Assembly: GCA_902762795.1 (NCBI GenBank) | Contig: CACWPM010000016.1 | Coordinates: 1-64,000 of the forward strand | Source: Fibrobacter succinogenes | Lineage (GTDB): Bacteria; Fibrobacterota; Fibrobacteria; Fibrobacterales; Fibrobacteraceae | Length of the DNA: 64,000 bases | Direction of reading: 5' to 3' | In this document: positions 6,892-16,845 of the stretch, piece after piece | Layout: each line of letters begins with the position of its first letter | How positions within the stretch are numbered: position 1 is the stretch's first letter | Program-made: the position numbers and the translations under genes | Notes under the pieces: model-generated | Databases searched by the model: none | What the model saw: the letters and a program-made list of their open reading frames with translations, nothing else | Told to the model about the DNA's origin: nothing

Positions 6892-8631
6892 CTACCTTAC
6901 CTGGATTCGGACAACTTTTCCGGAAGCAGACTTGACTAGATACACGCCAGGGCGACGCACCAAGGTTTTCGTGCGGTCTTGGAGTTCCTGCATTTCCGCT
7001 GTATGGACACTTCCCATGTAATTTCCGTTGATATCGAAAATGCGGTACTTTTCGGCCTCGAGACCTGCGTGGAAAGCACTTCCCGTAAACGAGACTGTTG
7101 AATCGGCGTCGGGATTTTGCGGTTTGGACTGAGTCGTATCGCGCCTTTGAAATCCCCAGGCCCTGATGGCCATGGTGGAATCCTGATTGCCCTTGAACAC
7201 AAGGAACACGGACTCCACAACGCCCTTGAGGTCCGTCACCTCGCAGGATGTCTTTGCAAAAGTAGACTTGTCGCCGGTATTTTTGAGTACGCATGTTCCG
7301 GCGAGGTCACCCGTAGCTGAACCCGTACGGATTTCAACTTTGTCTGCATCGGCAGTACTTGCTGCCTCGACCGTGAATCCCGTTGCGCCAGCACCGAAGT
7401 CCACTCCCGAGACGCGAATCCATGATTCACGGGTAGAAAGCGGGAGCAACAGGTGCTCGGCCACCTTTCCCAAGCTCCAGTTGGAGCGGCTGCGAATGCC
7501 TTTCTGCTTGGAACTCGTGAGAGCCGGATACCAGTCGTAGGGGTCGAAGTTTTCAATCTGTTTTGGCCCGTCCTTGGTAAAAGTCACCTCTTGCATGGTT
7601 CCGTCTTCGTTATAGAAGAATTCGTCGATGCTCACGCTTCTGTGGTAAGCGGGGGCGGGGTTCGCCACCCCGTCTTCGGCCGGGATGACTTCCAGGCCGT
7701 CGTAGCCATTGGCGATGCGCCGGTCGTGATAAGCAACATACCAGCGCCCCTTGAACTCGGCAATGCCGTGATGATTGTTGTTGTAGGAATTGATGTTCGA
7801 GCCCGCTATATTAGGATTTCTCATGAAAATTCCCTTGTATGTGTAAGGGCCCATCGGGTCGGTCGCCATGCCGTACGCGATTCTCAAATCGGAGGTGCTG
7901 TAAGACAGATAGTAGTTGTTCTTGTATTTATGGATGTACGAGGCTTCCATGGCCTTCGGACCGCCAATCTTCAGGGCGGTCTTGGAATCTACATCAAAAC
8001 CTTTCATGTCCTTGTTGAATTTGTAGATGTTAAAGATGTTGTTGTCGCCCTCTGCCGCCGGGCGGTTTTCGTTATTGCCTCCGCCAAAGGTAAAGTATCC
8101 TTGACCGTCATCGTCAAAGAAAATGGCCGGATCGAAGCACCACGCAATGCCGTCGCAATCCGCAAGGCCGCCACCCCAATTGTTGATGAGTTTTTTGCCT
8201 CCCGTAACGGGGTTTGTCCAAGGGCCCGCCATGCTGTCGGCGCCGATGAGGCCGATTCCGCTTCCACCGCCATCGGGAAAAACGATGTAAAGCCGTCCGT
8301 CGTTAGGATTTACGGCAATGCCCGACGCCCAGATATCGCCGATACCGTCCACCTTGCGGGCATCGTAAATGATGCCGAAATCGGTCCAGTTCTTCATATC
8401 CTTGGAACGGAAACCATAGAGGGCCTTGATGCTATAGGTCTTTGCGTCGTAAGGTGCAGGGTCATCGGAATCGGTAACGATGTAGAAATAGGTGCCATCG
8501 GAAGCAGCGCCCGGGTCCGCCAAATAGTGGTAGCTGGAAATGGGATTGTCGGCAAAACCAAGTACGGCAAGGGTGGCAACCGCACATACGGATTTCACAA
8601 GATCGAAACCCTTATAAAAGTTCAAATTCAT
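6892..8631 (-). CDS. Secreted GH43 glycosidase with C-terminal CBM6-like and tail modules
   Basis: A 579-residue protein. A signal peptide (cleavage near VLGFA/DN) is followed by a five-bladed GH43 domain to about residue 330. The general base Asp lies in YLADPGAASDG, the second conserved Asp in CFDPAIFFDDD and the acid Glu in AMEASYIHKY. A CBM6-like region follows (VSGVDFGAGATGFTVEAAS), then a ~70-residue tail ending in PGVYLVKSASGKVVRIQVR. GH43 enzymes hydrolyse arabinofuranosyl or xylosyl links of hemicellulose. The start at 8631 follows GAGAAG; the upstream in-frame ATG at 8667 overlaps the preceding gene region. It is 40 bases downstream of the GH95 gene and probably co-transcribed. Confidence 0.88.
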   Translation of the reverse strand: MNLNFYKGFDLVKSVCAVATLAVLGFADNPISSYHYLADPGAASDGTYFYIVTDSDDPAPYDAKTYSIKALYGFRSKDMKNWTDFGIIYDARKVDGIGDIWASGIAVNPNDGRLYIVFPDGGGSGIGLIGADSMAGPWTNPVTGGKKLINNWGGGLADCDGIAWCFDPAIFFDDDGQGYFTFGGGNNENRPAAEGDNNIFNIYKFNKDMKGFDVDSKTALKIGGPKAMEASYIHKYKNNYYLSYSTSDLRIAYGMATDPMGPYTYKGIFMRNPNIAGSNINSYNNNHHGIAEFKGRWYVAYHDRRIANGYDGLEVIPAEDGVANPAPAYHRSVSIDEFFYNEDGTMQEVTFTKDGPKQIENFDPYDWYPALTSSKQKGIRSRSNWSLGKVAEHLLLPLSTRESWIRVSGVDFGAGATGFTVEAASTADADKVEIRTGSATGDLAGTCVLKNTGDKSTFAKTSCEVTDLKGVVESVFLVFKGNQDSTMAIRAWGFQRRDTTQSKPQNPDADSTVSFTGSAFHAGLEAEKYRIFDINGNYMGSVHTAEMQELQDRTKTLVRRPGVYLVKSASGKVVRIQVR

Positions 8632-8671
8632 AAAACACTTCTCGATTAATGTGATTTCTTCGAACAAGTTC

Positions 8672-11230
8672 TTAACGAATGTTTATCCGCAATGATTTCT
8701 GCGTGCTCGCATTCATTACAACCGCTATGTAACTTCCTTGCCCTAGGGGGCTTTCCTTGCCGAATTCCACCAGGGATTCCCCGAAGCCACGGCGTACTCC
8801 CGCAAGTTTTCCGTCCGAGGTGTAGAGCCGCACCTCGAATTTTCCGAGATTTTTAACCATGAGGGCGACGGACGCTCGCGACATCGGTACGCGCTGTACC
8901 GAAAGTGATGCCCCCGCCGGGAGCGGACCTAGTTTTGTCGTGATTTCAGGAGTCTCTTCCAAAAGTTTGAGATTGGAATCGAACTTGTAAGTCGTACCGC
9001 CTGCGGTGACAATGCTTGCCGTATTGCCCCTGTACTCGATATTCAGCAATTCCTCGTTGCCAGCCCTTATGGCAAGGTATGTTAGCGAGCCGTTTTTCCA
9101 AGCCATGGAATCCACCGTAAAGCCGCCACGTGCCCGCAGTCCGGTAACATGGCCATCCGTCCACTTCGACGGCAGCGCAGGCAACACCTGGATTTTTCCG
9201 TTGTGGCTCTGCAGGAGCATTTCGTTAACGCCGGAGACGGCGCCGAAGTTTCCGTCAATCTGGAACGGAGGATGCGCGTCGAACAGGTTGTTGTAGGTGC
9301 GGTCGGGAGTAAGCAGCATACGTATGAGTTCGTAAGAATGGTCGCCATCGTGGAGTCGCGCCCACAAGTTGATTTTCCAGGCGAGGGACCATCCCGTCGC
9401 AAGGTCTCCGCGCTGGGTCAAAGTCGTTTTAGCCCCTTCGGCAAATTCCGGTGTCCCGTCTACCGTTATTTGTGAACCGGGGAACAGTCCGTACAAGTGC
9501 GATACATGACGGTGCTGGCTGTAGGGGCTGTCCCAGTCTTCCATCCATTCCTGCAATTGTCCGTGCTTGCCCACCTTGTTGGGCGGGAGACGCTTTACCG
9601 CGGCCTGCATTCGCGTTTGCAAATCGGAATCGAGCCCAAGTATTTTGGCGGCCTCGGTCGTGTAGTTGAACACGTCGCGGATAATCTGGTTATCCATGGT
9701 GGGGCCGTAGCAGACGTTATTGCCACCGTGGGTGTTTTCGGGCGAGGCGCTAGGGGCAGTGACCAAGTACTTGTTGCCGCTTGCCGTCTCTTCTACAAGG
9801 CTGTTTAGATAAAATAGCGCAGCCCCCTTCATGGTCGGGTAAACATCCTTGAGGTACTCTTTGTCGGGGTTAAAGAGATAGTGTTCCCACAGGTGCGTCG
9901 TTAGCCAGCCGCTACCCGTAGGCCAGAGTCCCCACGCTCCGTCGATGGGCGCGGTGCGGTTCCATAAGTCGGTGTTGTGGTGCTCCACCCATCCTTCGTT
10001 TACTCCCCAGTGAATCTTTGCCGTCTTTTCGCCCTGCGGGACCAAAGCCTTCACCTTGTCGATGAGCGGTATTGCGCATTCGGCCAGGTTTGCAGATTCG
10101 GCGAGCCAGTAATTCATTTCCGTATTTATGTTGGTTGTATATTTGCTACCCCAGGCAGGACTGGTGTCCTTGTTCCAAATGCCCTGCAGATTGGCGGGTT
10201 GCCCACCCTTGCGCGAAGAAGCGATCAGCAGGTAGCGCCCGAACTGGTAGTAAAGTTCCACGAGGTCGGCATCATCTGTAGAATCGAAGTTCTTGACGCG
10301 GGCGCTCGTAATGTCTCCTGCACTGGAATGGGCCTCTCCCAAATCAATTTTCACACGGTCAAAAATCGCCCGATAATCTTCCAGATGGCTTGCCAAGAGC
10401 TGTGCGTAAGTTTTCCCGGAGGCCTTTTCCATGATTGCAGCCGCAATCGCCCCCGGATTTCCAGATACGTCGTTGTAAGCCTTGAAGTTTGTCGCCGTCG
10501 TAAGGACAAGGGTCGCCTCGTTTGCTCCATCCACGGATATTTTCCCGCCAGAAACGGTTACTTTGCCGCCGTCCGCAACTATGACAAGGCGGTTCTGCAG
10601 CTTGATGGCGTTCAGGGTGATGTCGTGCACCAGCGTATCGCCGCTGTTGAACAGCGTGTTACTTGCATGGGGCGTTGTCATCGTTGCCTCGAAACAGATT
10701 TTCCCCTTTTCGCTGGCGGTCAGGTGCACGACAATCACGTGGTCCGGGTAGCTGGCGAAGTATTCGCGGACATAGTCCACGCCACCGCTCGTATAGGATG
10801 TCTTTGCCACGGCGCGGTTCAGGTCCAGTTCGCGGCGGTAACTGGACGCGTCGCCATGCGACGTCGTTATGACCAGGTTTCCCACCGGCTGAAAACTTGC
10901 GGTCCCGGACCCCACCATGTTTGTGCCTACGATTGATTCTGCTGTGGCGTAATCGCCCGAAAAAAGGGCCTTTCTCGCCTTGTCGAGATAGTCCGCTGCG
11001 CCAGATTTGTTGTTGTCACCGGGGGCTCCGTTCCATACGGTCCCCTCGTTCAGCAAGATTACATCCTTAGCGATACCCCCATATATAAGCCCGCCCATGT
11101 AGCCATTGCCAATGGGAAGCGCATCCGTAAACGAATCACCGGCATCTGTGTCGTACCACAGTACTAGCGGATTTTCATTAGCGACGGCCATGACCGCCGC
11201 AAAAGCACAAGCTATCGGTGAAAAATTCAT
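8672..11230 (-). CDS. Secreted GH95 alpha-L-fucosidase-type enzyme
   Basis: An 852-residue protein with a short signal peptide ([13 protein letters not shown]). The N-terminal beta domain has [15 protein letters not shown]. The catalytic (alpha/alpha)6 barrel carries the family block [20 protein letters not shown] followed by [27 protein letters not shown] and [19 protein letters not shown] are also GH95 hallmarks. GH95 enzymes remove alpha-1,2-linked L-fucose (some remove L-galactose), for example from xyloglucan side chains. A C-terminal tail module ([14 protein letters not shown] to RINIR) resembles those of the other secreted enzymes here. It is first in a two-gene operon with GH43. Its promoter probably lies in the AT-rich 218-base gap 11231-11448, which it shares divergently with the esterase gene. 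Confidence 0.92.
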   Translation of the reverse strand: MNFSPIACAFAAVMAVANENPLVLWYDTDAGDSFTDALPIGNGYMGGLIYGGIAKDVILLNEGTVWNGAPGDNNKSGAADYLDKARKALFSGDYATAESIVGTNMVGSGTASFQPVGNLVITTSHGDASSYRRELDLNRAVAKTSYTSGGVDYVREYFASYPDHVIVVHLTASEKGKICFEATMTTPHASNTLFNSGDTLVHDITLNAIKLQNRLVIVADGGKVTVSGGKISVDGANEATLVLTTATNFKAYNDVSGNPGAIAAAIMEKASGKTYAQLLASHLEDYRAIFDRVKIDLGEAHSSAGDITSARVKNFDSTDDADLVELYYQFGRYLLIASSRKGGQPANLQGIWNKDTSPAWGSKYTTNINTEMNYWLAESANLAECAIPLIDKVKALVPQGEKTAKIHWGVNEGWVEHHNTDLWNRTAPIDGAWGLWPTGSGWLTTHLWEHYLFNPDKEYLKDVYPTMKGAALFYLNSLVEETASGNKYLVTAPSASPENTHGGNNVCYGPTMDNQIIRDVFNYTTEAAKILGLDSDLQTRMQAAVKRLPPNKVGKHGQLQEWMEDWDSPYSQHRHVSHLYGLFPGSQITVDGTPEFAEGAKTTLTQRGDLATGWSLAWKINLWARLHDGDHSYELIRMLLTPDRTYNNLFDAHPPFQIDGNFGAVSGVNEMLLQSHNGKIQVLPALPSKWTDGHVTGLRARGGFTVDSMAWKNGSLTYLAIRAGNEELLNIEYRGNTASIVTAGGTTYKFDSNLKLLEETPEITTKLGPLPAGASLSVQRVPMSRASVALMVKNLGKFEVRLYTSDGKLAGVRRGFGESLVEFGKESPLGQGSYIAVVMNASTQKSLRINIR

Positions 11231-11448
11231 GTTTCCAAACCTTTTGTAAAAACAACCTACAATAATATAACTTGAATTAAGTCCAAATAACGTTTCCAGA
11301 TTTATTGTTTTTTTTCTTATTTATTCAAACATAAATACTTTCTCAAAAAATTTTGTTAAATTTGAAAGACATTAGTAAATTATTGAGATAAATAAGATAT
11401 ATTTTCTACTACAAAATTTAAAAATCCGTTTCCAAAAAGAGTGTAATT

Positions 11449-12705
11449 ATGAAAAGAATTAATAGCATCCAGTTCGTTTTAGTGGCAATTCTGTCCGCAT
11501 TGACCTGTGCGTCCGCTCAGTGGGGCGGGTTCGACTGGGGTGGGTTTGGCGGCGACCAGAGCTCGTCAACCAAGATGGAGTATTCCGAAAAATACGCCGA
11601 CATCGATTATGTCGGTGACGGAAAAATTTTCCACAAAATGGACATATACCTGCCCAAGGAGCAAAAGGATTCATACCCCGTCGTCATCCATACGTACGGG
11701 AGCGCCTGGAGTTCCAACAATTCAAAGGGATCTGCGGATTTGAATACAATCTGCGCCGCACTGCTTGATGCAGGGTATGCGGTCGTGACCCCGAACCACA
11801 GGTCTTCCAGCGACACTATTTTCCCGGCCCAAATACAGGACCTGAAGGCTGTCGTGCGTTTCGTTCGCGGAAATGCCGATAAATACAAGTTCGACACGAC
11901 ATTCATCGTAGCGTCCGGATTTTCGTCCGGCGCGCACTTGTCGGGACTGCTCGCAACGACCTGCGGCGTAAGGGAAGGCAAATCCGGTAGCGCCTCCGCC
12001 GACCTGGAAGGAACCCTGGGGAATTACACCTCGTTCAGCAGCTGCGTCAACGCGGCGAGCGTCTGGTCCACTCCCACGAACCTCTACACGATGACGAATC
12101 CTTTCGAAGAGACTTTGATTGGCGCCAAGCGCTCCGGAAACGAGGACAAATTTGCGGTGGCGAGCTCCACGAACTACGTCGATAAGGGCGATTCCCCCAT
12201 TATTCTGTTTCATGGTACATCGGACAATGTGGTTCCCCCGTCGCAAAGCGAGGAGTTGGTGAAACTGTTGGAAAACGCCGGAGTCGAATACGATTATGTC
12301 AAGGTCTCAGGCGGCGGCCACGGCGTAAACATGTATTCCGACAAAAACCTGCGTGCTATGGTCTCGTTTTTGAACGGGACGAAGGAACGCGCGGCTTCGT
12401 CCGTTGAAGACGTCGCTGACACGGCGAATATCGAGCAGCCGTCCCAAGATTCAACAATTCTTGTCAAATCAGGTGATTTTGCGAAGGCGGGCGAAATCGG
12501 TATTCTGTGCTTCGTTTCGAATGAAGCCGTTCACATTTACGGCGTTGCCAGTTTCAGTTACAGGATTTTTTCGATGGATGGCTCTGTGAAATCCGGTAAG
12601 GCGTCGAGCTTCGTAGATTTGAGTGGTCTTGCGCCGGGAACGTACCTTGTGGAAATCTCTGCGAAAAATAGGGGTAAGCAAATCCTAAAGTACATATCGA
12701 AATGA
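11449..12705 (+). CDS. Secreted alpha/beta-hydrolase (carbohydrate esterase-like)
   Basis: A 418-residue protein with a signal peptide ending LTCASAQ and a Gly/Trp-rich spacer. The hydrolase domain (~40-310) has the nucleophile elbow GFSSG, acid Asp in FHGTSDNVVPP and the His in GGGHGV. The oxyanion-hole region reads HTYGSAWSS where most relatives have HGGG. The domain resembles BD-FAE/feruloyl or acetyl esterase-like enzymes that strip esters from hemicellulose. A 70-residue C-terminal tail (YRIFSMDGSVKSG, PGTYLVEIS) matches the tails of the GH43, GH95 and GH5 enzymes. It is divergent from GH95, and its location supports a role in the same polysaccharide. The exact substrate is unknown. Confidence 0.8.
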   Translation: MKRINSIQFVLVAILSALTCASAQWGGFDWGGFGGDQSSSTKMEYSEKYADIDYVGDGKIFHKMDIYLPKEQKDSYPVVIHTYGSAWSSNNSKGSADLNTICAALLDAGYAVVTPNHRSSSDTIFPAQIQDLKAVVRFVRGNADKYKFDTTFIVASGFSSGAHLSGLLATTCGVREGKSGSASADLEGTLGNYTSFSSCVNAASVWSTPTNLYTMTNPFEETLIGAKRSGNEDKFAVASSTNYVDKGDSPIILFHGTSDNVVPPSQSEELVKLLENAGVEYDYVKVSGGGHGVNMYSDKNLRAMVSFLNGTKERAASSVEDVADTANIEQPSQDSTILVKSGDFAKAGEIGILCFVSNEAVHIYGVASFSYRIFSMDGSVKSGKASSFVDLSGLAPGTYLVEISAKNRGKQILKYISK

Positions 12706-12745
12706 ACGGTGTTTCCATTAAATATGAAATTTTTCTGTTAAATTA

Positions 12746-12773
12746 TTGAATTTCTTTCTTAAATAACTATATT
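12746..12773 (+). promoter_or_regulatory. Promoter of the TIGR02147 gene (leaderless)
   Basis: TTGAAT (12746-12751), 16-base spacer, TATATT (12768-12773), then seven bases to the ATG at 12781. No Shine-Dalgarno sequence fits. Confidence 0.6.
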
Positions 12774-12780
12774 TCTTGCC

Positions 12781-13632
12781 ATGAATACCGTTTCCGAAAA
12801 TAGAGAAATTGATAAAATAAATATTTTTATGTATTTTGACTACAGGGAGTATCTGAAAGATATCTTGGAATCCCTGCAGAGGAGCGGGCTTTCGCTACGG
12901 GCTATCCAAGATGGTATCGGGGTTTCTGGATCAGCTTTTTTTAGCCGTATCCTGGACGGCTCCCGCCCCCTGTCTCCCGCCAATGCGAAACTTGTCGCCA
13001 AGGCTTGGGGCATGGATGAATGCGAAACGGAATACTTTTTGAATTTGGTGTCCTTCGGCAATGAACGAGATGTCATACGACGTGAAATTCTGTTGAAAAA
13101 AATTATCGCCGCTCGCGGGAAGCTCAAGGAGTTCGCCTTACAAGACTGCTCCCTCAAATTTTTCTCCAAATGGTATTACCCCGTGCTGCGGGACCTGTTG
13201 CCGCTTCTGCCGGCAAATGTTTCCGCAGAAAAAATCGGGAGAATGTTTACCCCGGCGCTGCGGGCCCCGCAGGTGGAAAGCGGAATACGCTATCTGCTGG
13301 AATCGGGATTTGTCATTTGCGACAAAGACGGCAAATACAGCGTCACAAAAGCTATTGTTTCAACCCCGCCTCGCGTAAGCTCCACAATCCTTCGGAAGTA
13401 CCACCTGAAAAACCTGGAAATCAACGCCGAGGTTTACGATTTGTTCACAAGCGACGACCGCAGCATTACCAGCGTCACTTGCAGTTTGTCCAAGGAGAGT
13501 TTCGAGATGGTACGGGCCGAAATAGCCTCTCTCCGTGAAAAAATCCTCGCTATCGCCCGTGAAGACAAAGCTCCTGATCGGGTGTGTCACGTGGGGTTCC
13601 AACTTGTTACTCGCGCCAAGGAGGGAAAATAA
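12781..13632 (+). CDS. TIGR02147 family protein (Fibrobacter paralogous regulator-like)
   Basis: A 283-residue protein. The N-terminal FDYREYLKDIL is the diagnostic opening of TIGR02147, a family expanded in Fibrobacter. An HTH-like segment follows (SLRAIQDGIGVSGSAFFSRI, then RPLSPANAKLVAKAWGM, ~38-78), after which comes the alpha-helical C-terminal domain (KFFSKWYYPVLRDLL). The function is unproven; the HTH-like part suggests a DNA-binding regulator. The stop codon overlaps the start of the following lipoprotein (TAATG), so the two are translationally coupled. It lies inside a polysaccharide-degradation cluster. Control of the neighbouring hydrolases is possible but not shown. Confidence 0.9.
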   Translation: MNTVSENREIDKINIFMYFDYREYLKDILESLQRSGLSLRAIQDGIGVSGSAFFSRILDGSRPLSPANAKLVAKAWGMDECETEYFLNLVSFGNERDVIRREILLKKIIAARGKLKEFALQDCSLKFFSKWYYPVLRDLLPLLPANVSAEKIGRMFTPALRAPQVESGIRYLLESGFVICDKDGKYSVTKAIVSTPPRVSSTILRKYHLKNLEINAEVYDLFTSDDRSITSVTCSLSKESFEMVRAEIASLREKILAIAREDKAPDRVCHVGFQLVTRAKEGK

Positions 13633-14822
13633 TGTCTCGTTTGCCTAAAATCCTTTTGGCTGCGCTTTTTCCCACGTTAACGCTTGTAGCCTGCTCCAGT
13701 AGCTCTGGCGAAAATGTCGCAAATGGAACCGGGAGCAATGCCGGCGAAACGGAACTTGCTTTCATCACCATCGCAAAGCCAAGCGGCAAGCCGCTGGCCT
13801 TCGGTACCGCAAGATTATGGAATATGGACGAAGGCGGCATGAGCGTTGTACAAACCGACACTTTGGACGAAAACGGAATCTTTGAAATTGAGGCGAATGC
13901 TGAACAAACGCTCCTTTTAGAGGCGAATCTCGGCGACACCCTTTCGGTTATGCGCTGGCTCCCTCCCCGCAGCGCAAAAAAACAGGTCATTAAAACCGGC
14001 GCGACAGCAACGCTGAAGGGCTCCATCGCCAACGAGGGACGTTTTATCCAGGGCGTCAAGGTCAGCGTTCTGGACAAAGTCGCCTATACCGACAGCAAGG
14101 GAATCTTCAAGATAGACAACCTTCCCGAAGGGGTCCATTACGCTTTTGTCGAAGGGGATTTCGGCAAGTTCGCCTACCAGATGCAGACCGGCAGCGATGA
14201 AGTCCCCGCCACGAACAATATCGACATCGACGACAGCGTGTTCACTGTTATCGAGGATTTCGAGAACTGGAAGAGTCGCAGGACGCTTATCGGAAAGAGC
14301 TTCGGTCAAGGATGGTGGTTTATCTGCACCGATTCTCTGCAAGGGGGCGGGAGTCATACCAGCGGCGGAATTCTCGACAAGAATATCCTTGTCGAAGGCG
14401 ACAGTGCAAAGGACGGCCACAGCCTCCACCTGATTTTCGACATAGACGAAGAAACTGAAGGGCATTACGGTGTAGCAGGCTTTGCCATCGGCGACGATTT
14501 CAACGAAAAGGAAATTCCCGCATTCTACGATTTACGGGCGACAAAGGCAATCTCTTTCGATGCCAAGGGCGTTGGCGAACTTTATCTGCAAATTACCAAG
14601 CGAGGCGAAAACGGTCAGCGGGAATACCACGAAACGGCTCCGCTTGGCCTCAACGACGAATGGCAACATTTCACTATTACCGCAGAAGATTTCGGAACGG
14701 AACTTATCGCGGTGAACACCTTGAACTTCATGGTCAACGAGGACGCAGAAATTTTCCTAGACAATATCAGGCTGGACGGCATTTCGCCTAGTACCTGGCC
14801 AAGCCTTGGCATGGAATTTTAA
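13632..14822 (+). CDS. Lipoprotein with regulatory-like and CBM11-like beta domains
   Basis: A 396-residue protein with a lipobox at LTLVACSS (Cys ~18). After a short Ser/Gly linker comes a beta domain, then a carboxypeptidase-regulatory-like fold (IANEGRFIQGVKVSVLDKVA, DSKGIFKIDNLPEG, ~130-175). The C-terminal ~190 residues (VIEDFENWKSRRTLIG, GGGSHTSGG, IFLDNIRLDGI) resemble CBM11/CIA30-like galactose-binding folds. It should be surface- or periplasm-facing and bind glycan. The start overlaps the TIGR02147 stop by one base. The neighbouring GH5 enzyme has a similar C-terminal binding domain, so a shared substrate is plausible. No catalytic residues are recognised. Confidence 0.75.
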   Translation: MSRLPKILLAALFPTLTLVACSSSSGENVANGTGSNAGETELAFITIAKPSGKPLAFGTARLWNMDEGGMSVVQTDTLDENGIFEIEANAEQTLLLEANLGDTLSVMRWLPPRSAKKQVIKTGATATLKGSIANEGRFIQGVKVSVLDKVAYTDSKGIFKIDNLPEGVHYAFVEGDFGKFAYQMQTGSDEVPATNNIDIDDSVFTVIEDFENWKSRRTLIGKSFGQGWWFICTDSLQGGGSHTSGGILDKNILVEGDSAKDGHSLHLIFDIDEETEGHYGVAGFAIGDDFNEKEIPAFYDLRATKAISFDAKGVGELYLQITKRGENGQREYHETAPLGLNDEWQHFTITAEDFGTELIAVNTLNFMVNEDAEIFLDNIRLDGISPSTWPSLGMEF

Positions 14823-14844
14823 ACAAGTTACATAGGAGTTACTC

Positions 14845-16740
14845 ATGAAAAAGACGACTAAGGTCGCTGCAGTTGCTGCAGCGCTATTCATGGCTGTATT
14901 TTCTACAAATGCATTCGCCACAATCCAGCCCAAGCGGGTCGGGCCTGTCAGCCAGTACGGTGCACTGCAGGCCGGCAAGAACTCTACAGGTGAAGGCCGC
15001 ATTTACGGAAGCGTCGACGGTGTCGCCGACGGGAAGGAAGTGCAAGTGAAAGGGATGAGCCTCACCTGGAGCCAGTACTGGCCCTACGGTAGCAGTTTTT
15101 ACGGCAACACCTTTATCGACACCCTGGTCGGTTCCTGGAACGTGGAACTTATCCGCTCTGCCATGGGCGTTGTTCCGCCTTGGGGACACGGCGGCTACAT
15201 GACCCGTCCGGAATATTTCGAATCCCAGATGGACACCGTGGTGCAGGCGGCAATCGAAAACGATGTCTATGTGCTCATCGACTGGCATAGCGAAGGCGGC
15301 TACTACAACTGTATCCACAACGGAGTCAAGCCCAAGTACCAGTTCAACGACAACAAGACATGCTTTGCCGCAAAGGATGCCGCGGCATTCTTCGGCCGCA
15401 TGGCAGAACGTTACGGCAAGTATCCTCACGTAATCTTCGAAATCTACAACGAACCGGTCAGTGAATCCTGGGCCGACCTGAGGGCCTACGCCGACACGGT
15501 CCTTGCCGAAATCCGCAAGTATTCGAACAACCTCGTAGTTGTAGGAACCCCCGTATGGTCTTCGATGGCTGGCGATGCCGTCAGCGCCCCGCTCGACGAC
15601 AAGAACATAGCCTACACTTACCATTTCTACGCCGACTTGCACAAGACCGCCAGTCACCTGAAGAGTTCCAACGAAGCGATGGCCGCAGGCCTCAGCGTGT
15701 TCGTGACCGAATGGGGCGGCATCGACGAGATTTTCAACAAGCCCGCCTACAAGACGGAGCTGGAAAACTTCCTTGCCTGGACGACCGAAAAGAAGCTTTC
15801 CTATGCCAAGTGGGATGTGGAAAAGCCCTTCCTCGAAAACAACGACGTGGACAATTACATCAAGGCTAACATCCTGCCAGCTAAGACCACTTACACGAAG
15901 CGCCTGAACTGGGAAACCGAAATCGCAGACAAACTCCCGAACTTGGTAACCTACAGGGCCGGCACCGAAATTGCGGGCGATTGGAGCAGTACCAGCGACA
16001 TCGACGACTACGGCGATGAACAGGGCGACAAGGGCAATTCCACCTACGACAACAACTCCACTGCCACCTCAATCAAGATGGACAACATGAAGCTCGATAC
16101 CGTAGGGACCGGCTTTGACTACGCCCCCTATATTCGCGCAGATTACACTTTCAAGACAGGCGTGGATCTTTCCAAGTGCAAGATGGTGAGCTACAAGTAC
16201 AAAGGTGCAAACCACCAGTTCACCCTCTACTACGAATGGAACGCAAGCATGGAATACTTTGGCGAAGGCGTCTGGGACTACCCGTTTGTCGAAATGCCCT
16301 ATGCCCCGGAATGGGAAACGGTTCATGTGGACCTGGGCTGGATGGTGAGCAACGCATGGCAAACCGGCATCCCCACCACCCCGGTGCTGGAAGCGGCCAC
16401 AGCATTCCGTTTCAATGTCACCAACGATATGTTTGACACTTCATTGTGGATTGAAGACCTGAAGTGCATCGAAGAAGTTTCCGGATACACACCGGCGGTT
16501 ATTCCCAACCCCACAGCCATTGCACCTGCGATTGCAAAAACAAAATTGGACGTTTCTGTGCAGGGCAAGAGTATCTCTGTTACCGGAATTTCGAAGAATA
16601 GCCGCTATGCCCTCAACAATATGCTGGGACAGGTCATCGCAAAGGGGTCGGCTAGCAACCAGCTGAACATGGTTGTTCCGAGAGCGGGCCGCTACGTGCT
16701 CCGCATCGGTAACGCCACCCATACAATAACTATCAAGTAA
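14845..16740 (+). CDS. Secreted GH5 endoglucanase with CBM11-like domain
   Basis: A 631-residue protein. A signal peptide ends at TNAFA. The GH5 barrel (~30-350) has the acid/base Glu in IFEIYNEPVSESW and the nucleophile Glu in VFVTEWGG, with LIDWHSEGG and YTYHFYAD as further GH5 blocks. The middle region (~365-545, including SIKMDNMKLDTVG and LWIEDLKCIEEVSG) resembles CBM11, which binds beta-glucan. The C-terminus (RYALNNMLGQVIAKG, RAGRYVLRIG) is the tail module shared with other secreted enzymes here. GH5 endoglucanases cut internal beta-1,4-glucan links. The gene is 22 bases after the lipoprotein with its own AGGAG site, and ends before a strong terminator. Confidence 0.93.
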   Translation: MKKTTKVAAVAAALFMAVFSTNAFATIQPKRVGPVSQYGALQAGKNSTGEGRIYGSVDGVADGKEVQVKGMSLTWSQYWPYGSSFYGNTFIDTLVGSWNVELIRSAMGVVPPWGHGGYMTRPEYFESQMDTVVQAAIENDVYVLIDWHSEGGYYNCIHNGVKPKYQFNDNKTCFAAKDAAAFFGRMAERYGKYPHVIFEIYNEPVSESWADLRAYADTVLAEIRKYSNNLVVVGTPVWSSMAGDAVSAPLDDKNIAYTYHFYADLHKTASHLKSSNEAMAAGLSVFVTEWGGIDEIFNKPAYKTELENFLAWTTEKKLSYAKWDVEKPFLENNDVDNYIKANILPAKTTYTKRLNWETEIADKLPNLVTYRAGTEIAGDWSSTSDIDDYGDEQGDKGNSTYDNNSTATSIKMDNMKLDTVGTGFDYAPYIRADYTFKTGVDLSKCKMVSYKYKGANHQFTLYYEWNASMEYFGEGVWDYPFVEMPYAPEWETVHVDLGWMVSNAWQTGIPTTPVLEAATAFRFNVTNDMFDTSLWIEDLKCIEEVSGYTPAVIPNPTAIAPAIAKTKLDVSVQGKSISVTGISKNSRYALNNMLGQVIAKGSASNQLNMVVPRAGRYVLRIGNATHTITIK

Positions 16741-16757
16741 TTTTTCTCTTTTCGTAA

Positions 16758-16797
16758 GCCCGCATCGCCTTTATTAGCGCAATGCGGGCATTTTTTA
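16758..16797 (+). terminator. Rho-independent terminator after GH5
   Basis: GCCCGCAT ... ATGCGGGC stem (with inner GCG/CGC pairing) followed by ATTTTTTAT. It ends the TIGR02147-lipoprotein-GH5 transcript. Confidence 0.85.
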
Positions 16798-16845
16798 TAC
16801 CATCTTTTTTATACTTATCAAGACTACAATAAAATGCGAGGAGCT

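Noticed and set aside
7453-8649. Plus-strand open frame of 398 codons
   Set aside because: It lies fully antisense to the GH43 gene, has no ribosome site or recognisable domain, and reflects codon bias of the real gene.
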